NCBI GenBank assembly: GCA_023136985.1
Contig: JAGLQD010000321.1
Span: 1-7,141, forward strand
Reading direction: 5' to 3'
Length of the DNA stretch: 7,141 nucleotides
Source: Candidatus Sabulitectum sp.
Lineage (GTDB): Bacteria; Fermentibacterota; Fermentibacteria; Fermentibacterales; JCC-6
Below are positions 1-5,849 of the stretch, piece by piece. Positions within the stretch are counted from its first letter, which is position 1. Each line of letters opens with the position of its first letter. The translations under genes and the position numbers were made by a program. The notes beneath the pieces are model-generated. The model searched no databases and was not told the DNA's origin. It saw only the letters and a program-made list of their open reading frames with translations.

Positions 1-2728
1 AAGAATCACATAAATCATGCAGAAGTTGCGATTCCGGTGCCATATCAATGGCGTCAGCCATTATGCTGCCCAGTGAAACAGCAGACATAATGCCTCCTCT
101 GGAGGCAAGGATCACCATTTCGTAAATAACCGATGCAGCGGAGATATCATCGCTCCATACAAGGGAAGCGCTGTCCTGGTCAGTGTGATTAAACACGGAT
201 AACAGTGCGGTATCAGTCATGCTGAGACCACTGTTAACAGGGCTGTGTATGGTAAATCTATCCAGAGTCTGCTCCATAAGATCGAGTGTGGTCTGGAGCT
301 CTATGCCGTTTTCTTCCCTGAGGTCGGCAAGGTGCCTTCTTGCTGCAATATAGTTTCCAAAAGTTAGATCCTTCTCGATCCGGATCCATTCCTGGGCCGG
401 AGAACCATCACTCATGAAATCGATCACACCGCCGAAGGCAACTTCCTGTTCGAATTCGCCGGCAATGGCCCTGAGTTGCTCTGCTGCCTGTGCAATGCTC
501 TGATTTCTGTAGACAACCGCCATATCGTCCATATATGAGGTCTCTCCAAGTATGTACTGTATAGCAGCGTCAGCCCCCTGCTCACCGTGGACAAAGCGTG
601 CTTTCAGCAGAACAAAGCTCGGCATGATAGTAAGCCATTCTTCAGGCATTGCAGAGAAGAGGGATTCAGCCCGGTCAAGGCATATCCGAACCATTGGTGT
701 ATTGCCTTCAGCCATGAACTGGTATGCAAGTCGGTTGTATGAACTCACATAATTCCTGGCGATCTGTATTGCCTGATCATCCTTAAAAACACTCTCGTCT
801 TGAATACCTGTTGCCAGGTACTGCTCGGCAAGAGCCCATCCCAGCTCAGTATCAACCATTCGCGTTACCGGTCTGTCCATAACTCTGAAAGCGATTCCCT
901 GCATCTGCAGATAATCCTCCACATAGCTTCTGTTTTCTCCGGATACAGTTCCAGCGATCATGATCTCTCTACCGTGAACATCTCTGTTCCCGATCATGTC
1001 AATAAGAAGAAGATCCTGCATTGGAACAGATCCCTGGCTGCCTCTTCCCATTGCAGGTACAGGAATGCTCAGTTCTCCGTCTGCAAGCGCCCATGGCCAT
1101 GCTCCGTTGAAAGTATCATCCAGTATCTGCCTGTCTATCTGGCCGGATTCCGGTAATCCTTCCGATGAAACATGAAAGAAGTTAGGTCCCCAGATGAACA
1201 CCGGCTGCATATTCTCTATGACATCCATGGAATAACTCAGCAGATCAGGATCTTTTATAACCAGCTGTTTCACATACCATTCGGTGTTCATCAAGCTCAG
1301 GTTGGAGATGATCACATCTCTTCTTACACCCAGAACTCCCTGGGCGAACCAGAGCGGAAATGTATCATTGTCACCGTTGGTAATTATTACGGCATTCTCG
1401 GGACAGGACTCCAGCAGGTTGATTCCGTAGTCTCGAGCTACATAGTCACCGGATCTGTCACAGTGATGCCAGTTCATACCCAGAGAGATCATCGGGAGGA
1501 TCAGCATGAGCCAGGCGGCATTCCTTGCACCTCTGCTCTTCGCAGAACTGAACAGAGAACCAAGTCCGATCATTGAAAGTACTGCAAAGAAAATGAAGGA
1601 AGCACCGAAGAAATAGTCTCGCTCCCTGACTTCGCCCAGAGCGGTACCTTCCGGGCCTGTCTTGAAATTCAGATAGATGATGAAAGCCAGACTGGCCATA
1701 ATAAACGAGAGACCGATCACAAGAAGAAGATCCTTTCGTCTCCTTCCGATAACAACCAGGCCCGCAAGTGCCAGAACCGCATTGCCAAGCCAGAGGAAAG
1801 CCCACGCAACGCCTCCGGGAACACCTATTGCTTCTGTCCAGGCCTCCGGTCTTCCTATCTGCCAGGAGAGGTATTCAGCATACAGCCCCAGCTGGTCTTT
1901 GAAAGGGCCTTTCCTGCTCAGCACCGAGACCTGACCGTATTGCTTTCTTTCAATAGCCTCTTTGAACTCAGTCCATACTGATGGATTCGTCTCATTGATC
2001 TCCGGATTCTGAATTGCCCGGAGAGGCATGTAAAGGTGTATACTGAAGGCAAGGATCATCAGACCGAAGAACAAGACCAGAAAACCGGGAGACTTCCACT
2101 CGAAAGCTTTTTTTCTGAACGCATACAAAAGGTACATTGCAATGATCGGAAATGTTACTATAAGAGCGCTTAAGTGGTTGCCTATGGCAAGTGTCATCAG
2201 ATAACCGGTAAGGAGAAGCTGCCTTCCAGCAGGTTCACCTTTAAGCCGTTTTTCAATCCACAGATCAAAAACCCATAGGATAAGCAGAGAAAGAAGACCA
2301 GCCATGGCATATGTCTCTGTGGCATTGTTGTTTCTCCATACCGTATAACTGAAAGCTGCCATGAGTGATCCTGCAACAGAAACAGGTCTGTAAAGCCATG
2401 GCTCGAATTTAAGCCTTGCACTCCACCGCTGTATCAGTCTGGCAACAAGACCGATGGTAACAGTTCCAGCAAGAGCGCACATAAGATTAACCCTGGCCGC
2501 TATGGAAGGAATAAATCCGAAAAGAATGGTACTTACCCGTCCGAGAAGAACGAAAAATGGAACACCGGGAGGATGTGGGATTCCAACAACCCAGGAACAT
2601 GTAATGTATTCCCCGCTATCCCAAAAACTTACAGAAGGCGCAAGTGTGATGACATAAACAATAAAAGCGGTAAGAGCTGCAGCTAATGCAATAACTCGAT
2701 CAGTGGTGAACGCACCTTTAATATTCAC
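1..2728 (-). CDS. DUF2723-family membrane protein, probable GT-C glycosyltransferase (3' end cut)
   Basis: The 909 residues read to the window edge without a stop, so the C-terminus is missing. The N-terminal half is polytopic, with about eleven or twelve hydrophobic segments between residues 11 and 418. The family signature is clear: FWDSGEYI (35-42) with PHPPGVP (51-57) in the first outside loop, then VRERDYFF (367-374) and NGDNDTFPLWF (451-461). Residues 419-909 are mostly soluble, with helix-rich, TPR-like character after about 640. DUF2723 includes human TMEM260, reported as a protein O-mannosyltransferase that uses a dolichol-linked sugar. By analogy, this protein would move a sugar from a lipid carrier to an acceptor outside the membrane, with D37 the likely catalytic acid. 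The bacterial substrate is unknown. The GTG start overlaps the recombinase stop as GTGA. Confidence 0.9.
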   Translation of the reverse strand, partial: MNIKGAFTTDRVIALAAALTAFIVYVITLAPSVSFWDSGEYITCSWVVGIPHPPGVPFFVLLGRVSTILFGFIPSIAARVNLMCALAGTVTIGLVARLIQRWSARLKFEPWLYRPVSVAGSLMAAFSYTVWRNNNATETYAMAGLLSLLILWVFDLWIEKRLKGEPAGRQLLLTGYLMTLAIGNHLSALIVTFPIIAMYLLYAFRKKAFEWKSPGFLVLFFGLMILAFSIHLYMPLRAIQNPEINETNPSVWTEFKEAIERKQYGQVSVLSRKGPFKDQLGLYAEYLSWQIGRPEAWTEAIGVPGGVAWAFLWLGNAVLALAGLVVIGRRRKDLLLVIGLSFIMASLAFIIYLNFKTGPEGTALGEVRERDYFFGASFIFFAVLSMIGLGSLFSSAKSRGARNAAWLMLILPMISLGMNWHHCDRSGDYVARDYGINLLESCPENAVIITNGDNDTFPLWFAQGVLGVRRDVIISNLSLMNTEWYVKQLVIKDPDLLSYSMDVIENMQPVFIWGPNFFHVSSEGLPESGQIDRQILDDTFNGAWPWALADGELSIPVPAMGRGSQGSVPMQDLLLIDMIGNRDVHGREIMIAGTVSGENRSYVEDYLQMQGIAFRVMDRPVTRMVDTELGWALAEQYLATGIQDESVFKDDQAIQIARNYVSSYNRLAYQFMAEGNTPMVRICLDRAESLFSAMPEEWLTIMPSFVLLKARFVHGEQGADAAIQYILGETSYMDDMAVVYRNQSIAQAAEQLRAIAGEFEQEVAFGGVIDFMSDGSPAQEWIRIEKDLTFGNYIAARRHLADLREENGIELQTTLDLMEQTLDRFTIHSPVNSGLSMTDTALLSVFNHTDQDSASLVWSDDISAASVIYEMVILASRGGIMSAVSLGSIMADAIDMAPESQLLHDLCDS

Positions 2729-3615
2729 TTTTTCCCCCTGGGATGTGACTGCATGTAAACACCTTTCAATCTTTCGGTTGTCAGATGTGTGTATATCTGT
2801 GTTGTTCCTATCCCCGCATGGCCAAGCAGTTCCTGAACGGTTCTTATGTCGGCTCCTCCATTAAGAAGATGTGTTGCAAAACTGTGTCTGAAAGTATGCG
2901 GCGTGGCTCCTGCTGCCCTTGCCGCTCCTTCAACTCCTATGGAAACAATACGCCTGATATCTCTCGGGTCAAGCCTGCGACCTCTGATGCTGATGAACAG
3001 GGTACCAGGATCGTCTTCTTTCAAGAATTCCCTGCGGTGTTCAAGCCACTTCTCCAGGTATTTCGATGTTCCGGATGGAATGGGAACAATTCTTTCCCTT
3101 CTGCCCTTGCCCATTACTTTAACTGTATCTGCAACTGTATTAGTATTCAAAACAAGAAGGGAAGCAGCTTCCGCTGCCCTGAGCCCTGCACCGTAAAGCA
3201 GTTCAACAACCGCCCTGTTGCGAATCCCCAGGGAAGTGGATACATCATAAACTCCTAGAACACTTTTGACTTCACTTACCCCCAGAAACCCTGGAAGCAT
3301 CCTTGGTGCCCTGGGAGACTGCAGCAATTGTGCATGATCGTCTTCTGAGCGACCGGTTTCCACAAGCCAGCTGGAGAAAGTGCGGAAGCAACTTACCATT
3401 CGGGCAATTGTTCGTGAAGAAATATCTGCAGAAGCACGCTCCATCAAAAATTTGCGCATGGAAACAGCGGAGAAATCTTCTGACAGCGAACCGCCGCTAC
3501 GGACAAAAGCAGTAAGCTGGGAAACATATGCCTTCACAGTCACAGGAGAGAGCCCTCTGCCGTAATTCAGCTCGTCCCTGAACGATTCCAGGATCAGTCT
3601 ATCTTCTTCTTGCAA
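2725..3615 (-). CDS. xerC: Tyrosine recombinase XerC/XerD type
   Basis: It is a site-specific recombinase that resolves chromosome dimers at dif, normally with a second Xer protein and FtsK. The 296 residues match the family length. Residues 5-90 are the N-terminal SAM-like core-binding domain (GRGLSPVTVKAYVSQL). Residues 110-290 are the catalytic domain, with R146 (GAGLRAAEA), K170 (VMGKGRRERIVPI), H240 and R243 (HTFRHSFATHLL), H266 (LLGHAGI) and nucleophile Y275 (TQIYTH), so the catalytic set is complete. The TTG start lies 22 bases inside topA, and the stop overlaps the next gene's GTG by four bases. Linkage to topA matches the Firmicutes topA-trmFO-xerC-hslVU order, which favours the housekeeping XerC label over a phage integrase. 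Sequence alone does not settle XerC versus XerD, or a single-Xer system. Confidence 0.93.
   Translation of the reverse strand: MQEEDRLILESFRDELNYGRGLSPVTVKAYVSQLTAFVRSGGSLSEDFSAVSMRKFLMERASADISSRTIARMVSCFRTFSSWLVETGRSEDDHAQLLQSPRAPRMLPGFLGVSEVKSVLGVYDVSTSLGIRNRAVVELLYGAGLRAAEAASLLVLNTNTVADTVKVMGKGRRERIVPIPSGTSKYLEKWLEHRREFLKEDDPGTLFISIRGRRLDPRDIRRIVSIGVEGAARAAGATPHTFRHSFATHLLNGGADIRTVQELLGHAGIGTTQIYTHLTTERLKGVYMQSHPRGKK
2734..2739 (-). promoter_or_regulatory. Ribosome binding site of the DUF2723 gene
   Basis: AGGGGG stands five bases before the GTG at 2728, within the last codons of the recombinase gene. Good spacing, together with the four-base GTGA start/stop overlap, supports the GTG start and translational coupling. 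Confidence 0.7.
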
Positions 3616-5792
3616 CTGGGACAGAACACTCCTTTCTTTCTCTCTTCAAGCAGGGGGAAACCACATCTGGGACATTCTCTTGCAACAGGCTTACTCCACA
3701 TTGCGAATTCGCAATCAGGATATCTGTCACAGGAGTAGAACAATTTCCCTTTTCTGGATTTCCGCTCAACCAGCTCTCCGGTACAATTTTCCGCTGGACA
3801 CTTTACGCCCACCGGCACCGGCTGCGTGTTGCCGCATTTCGGGTCGGAACATGAAAGATATCTGCCATATCTTCCTTCTCGCAGGAGCATAATCTTATTG
3901 CATTCTGAACACTTAACATCAGTTTTAGAGACCTCTGCTGATTCACCCAGTGGTCGTGTGTATCTGCATGAAGGGAAACCACTGCATGCCAGGAACTTTC
4001 CGAATTTACCCATCTTCTCTAAAAGGATTCTGCCACACAAAGGACACTTCTCCGTTGTTTCCTTTATCATGGATGCTTTTATCTCAGGCAGTCGCCTCAT
4101 GGCTTCCTCTAGAGAAGCAGCAAGTGGAGTGTACAGCTGAGATACAGCCTCCTTGTAGCTCTTTTTGCCAGAGGCTACCAGATCAAGCAACTCTTCCAGT
4201 TCAGCTGTAAAACCAACATCAAAAAGGTGAGGAAAAAGTTTCACAAGAAGGTCTGTAGTTACTATTCCAACCTCGGTGGGAAAAAGTTTCTTTTCCTTAA
4301 GCACAACATAAGTGCGCTTTTTAAGTGTAGCGATTATTGAAACATATGTTGAAGGTCTTCCGATGGCTTTCTTCTTCATCTCTGAAACAAGTGCAGCCTC
4401 GGAGTATCGAGAAAGTGGTTTAGTATATCTTTGTTCTGCAGATACTTCATTAAGATCAACAGCTCCTTTTGCAAGCGATGGGATCTCACTGGTAACTTTT
4501 ACCTGTCCCGGATCTACCGCAGAAAACCCGGGAGTAACCATCTTCTGGCCTGCAGCTTTGAAAAGAACTTCTGAATCTGAACCTGAGACCAGAACAACAG
4601 TTTCCGCAATGATTGAGTTTGCCATCTGGGTGGCTACATAGCGGTTCCAGATCATGGTATAAAGTTTCAGGTGTCTGGAATCAAGGACCCCGGCCATCAA
4701 TTTCGGAGTACGGTTCACATCAGTTGGTCTTATGGCTTCGTGAGCATCCTGTGCGCCTCCACTGGCTCTGTATCGTCTTGGTTTTGATATGAGCTGGTCT
4801 GCCCCCAGATTCTCTCTGATGAAGCTTCGGCAATCTTCTATAGCAGCCGGTTCGATCCGTACCGAGTCAGTACGCATATAAGTGATAAGACCTGTGGTCT
4901 CACCTTCAATTTCGAATCCTTCATAAAGATCCTGTGCAATTCGCATTGTAACAGACGGAGGCATAGAGAATCTACCTGAAGCAGCCACCTGAAGAGAACT
5001 TGTAATGAAAGGTGGAAGAGGTTTTTTTGTTTTTAGTTTTTCTTCCACAGAGGTGATTTCCCAGACAGCATTCCGGGCGCTGGCTAAAATAGTATCCGCC
5101 TGCTCTTTGTCTCCCGGGGAATACTTATCGCCGTCTGCTCTTTTGCCCAGATATTTAAACAACTTCGCCTGAAAGTTAGAGGCAAGCTGACTGAACTCAG
5201 CTGTGACCGGCCAGAATTCTCTGGGAACAAAGCTGTTAATTGCCCGCTCCCGCTCTACTATAAGACGAAGTGCAACAGTCTGAACTCTACCTGCACTGAG
5301 CCCCTTGCCCACAGTTCTCCAGAGATACGGACTTATCTTGTAACCAACAAGGCGATCCATTACCCGCCTGGCTTGCTGAGCGTCAACCAGATCCATATCG
5401 ATATCTGAAGCTGCTAAAGACGCGGCTCTTATTGCATCCCTGGTTATGGAATTGAATCTAATTCTCTTGAATGTTATGTCTTTTCCCTGCAGCAGTTTGT
5501 AGATATGCCAGCAGATGGCCTCACCCTCGCGGTCAGGATCCGCAGCGAGATAGATCTCTTTGTAGCTGGAGGCTACCTTCCTGAGTTTTGCTACAGCAGT
5601 TCGTTTCTGGGGCAGAACCGTATATGTAGGTTCCAGGGTTTCACTGTTTACACCTATCCGATTCAACGGAAGGTCTCTCACATGGCCATAGGAGGCAACC
5701 ACATCCCAGCCCTTGCCCAGATAGTTTTTTAAACTCTTGGCCTTAGCAGGGGACTCTATAATTACAAGTTTTCTCTTGACATCTCTTGACAT
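3594..5792 (-). CDS. topA: DNA topoisomerase I (type IA)
   Basis: It relaxes negatively supercoiled DNA in the nucleoid by transient single-strand cleavage and strand passage. The 732 residues are a normal bacterial length. The TOPRIM domain begins at once (VIIESPAKAK, Glu13; DPDREGE at 85-91, metal-binding acidic residues). The core contains SAGRVQTVALRLIVERE (167-183), the active-site tyrosine Y305 in GLITYMRTDS, and HEAIRPT (351-357). Four C-terminal cysteine motifs follow: C583/586/603/609, C628/631/648/653, C665/670/688/694, and a more compact C707/710/724/727. No key residue is missing. The ATG start is chosen because the TOPRIM beta strand starts at residue 9. The last 22 bases overlap the following recombinase gene, so the two are probably translated in a coupled way. 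The call is very secure. Confidence 0.98.
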   Translation of the reverse strand: MSRDVKRKLVIIESPAKAKSLKNYLGKGWDVVASYGHVRDLPLNRIGVNSETLEPTYTVLPQKRTAVAKLRKVASSYKEIYLAADPDREGEAICWHIYKLLQGKDITFKRIRFNSITRDAIRAASLAASDIDMDLVDAQQARRVMDRLVGYKISPYLWRTVGKGLSAGRVQTVALRLIVERERAINSFVPREFWPVTAEFSQLASNFQAKLFKYLGKRADGDKYSPGDKEQADTILASARNAVWEITSVEEKLKTKKPLPPFITSSLQVAASGRFSMPPSVTMRIAQDLYEGFEIEGETTGLITYMRTDSVRIEPAAIEDCRSFIRENLGADQLISKPRRYRASGGAQDAHEAIRPTDVNRTPKLMAGVLDSRHLKLYTMIWNRYVATQMANSIIAETVVLVSGSDSEVLFKAAGQKMVTPGFSAVDPGQVKVTSEIPSLAKGAVDLNEVSAEQRYTKPLSRYSEAALVSEMKKKAIGRPSTYVSIIATLKKRTYVVLKEKKLFPTEVGIVTTDLLVKLFPHLFDVGFTAELEELLDLVASGKKSYKEAVSQLYTPLAASLEEAMRRLPEIKASMIKETTEKCPLCGRILLEKMGKFGKFLACSGFPSCRYTRPLGESAEVSKTDVKCSECNKIMLLREGRYGRYLSCSDPKCGNTQPVPVGVKCPAENCTGELVERKSRKGKLFYSCDRYPDCEFAMWSKPVARECPRCGFPLLEERKKGVFCPSCKKKID
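3629..3634 (-). promoter_or_regulatory. Ribosome binding site of the Xer gene, inside the end of topA
   Basis: AAGGAG lies 13 bases upstream of the TTG at 3615, which is longer than usual. It would sit only four bases from an in-frame CTG at 3624. No ATG or GTG occurs in this frame between the upstream stop (TGA at 3648-3646) and residue 25 of the protein, so initiation must use TTG 3615 or the rarer CTG 3624. Confidence 0.5.
5773..5792. repeat. 10-bp tandem duplication at the topA start codon
   Basis: CTCTTGACAT (plus strand) occurs twice in direct tandem. Read on the minus strand, each copy begins with ATG, so two potential start codons lie ten bases apart in different frames. Only the outer one (5792-5790) is in the topA frame. 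The inner one (5782-5780) reaches a TAA after six codons. Confidence 0.85.
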
Positions 5793-5802
5793 TTGTAAAG
5801 AA

Positions 5803-5806
5803 CTCC
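5803..5806 (-). promoter_or_regulatory. Ribosome binding site of topA
   Basis: GGAG lies ten bases upstream of the ATG at 5792, in the 36-base gap after the preceding gene. The spacing is a little long, but it is the only purine-rich match close to the start, and the start itself is fixed by the TOPRIM motif a few residues in. Confidence 0.5.
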
Positions 5807-5825
5807 AGTTTTTATCCTTGAGATA

Positions 5826-5849
5826 TGGCTATTCCATATTGGAAAGCCA
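5826..5849 (-). other. Hairpin over the stop codon of the gene upstream of topA
   Basis: The arms 5826-5836 and 5840-5849 pair as a 10-bp stem with one bulged base and a 3-base loop. The stem contains the TAG stop codon (5831-5829). No run of U follows on the minus strand, so it is not a standard factor-independent terminator. It could be an mRNA processing or stability element, or chance. Confidence 0.4.

Noticed and set aside
552..1576. Plus-strand open frames across this stretch.
   Set aside because: They lie opposite the DUF2723 coding frame, which has family motifs and continuous protein-like sequence; the plus-strand products show no recognisable domain.
2690..2760. Possible dif-like recombination site near the recombinase gene.
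   Set aside because: The AT-rich stretch at the gene junction shows no pair of 11-bp inverted Xer arms around a 6-bp centre, and the area is fully coding.
2785..3258. A 157-codon plus-strand frame inside the recombinase gene.
   Set aside because: It is the antisense of the Xer catalytic domain, which contains all active-site residues; the plus-strand product is Cys/Ser-rich and low in coding character.
5018..5045. T-rich run on the plus strand that could suggest a terminator.
   Set aside because: It encodes a Lys-rich segment of TopA (around residues 250-260) on the minus strand and has no GC-rich stem in front of it.
5776..5815. TTGACA boxes on the plus strand (5776-5781 and 5786-5791) with a TTTTAT 18 bases after the second, resembling an antisense promoter.
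   Set aside because: The TTGACA boxes are a by-product of the 10-bp tandem duplication at the topA start, the -10 match is only four of six, and no plus-strand gene lies downstream.
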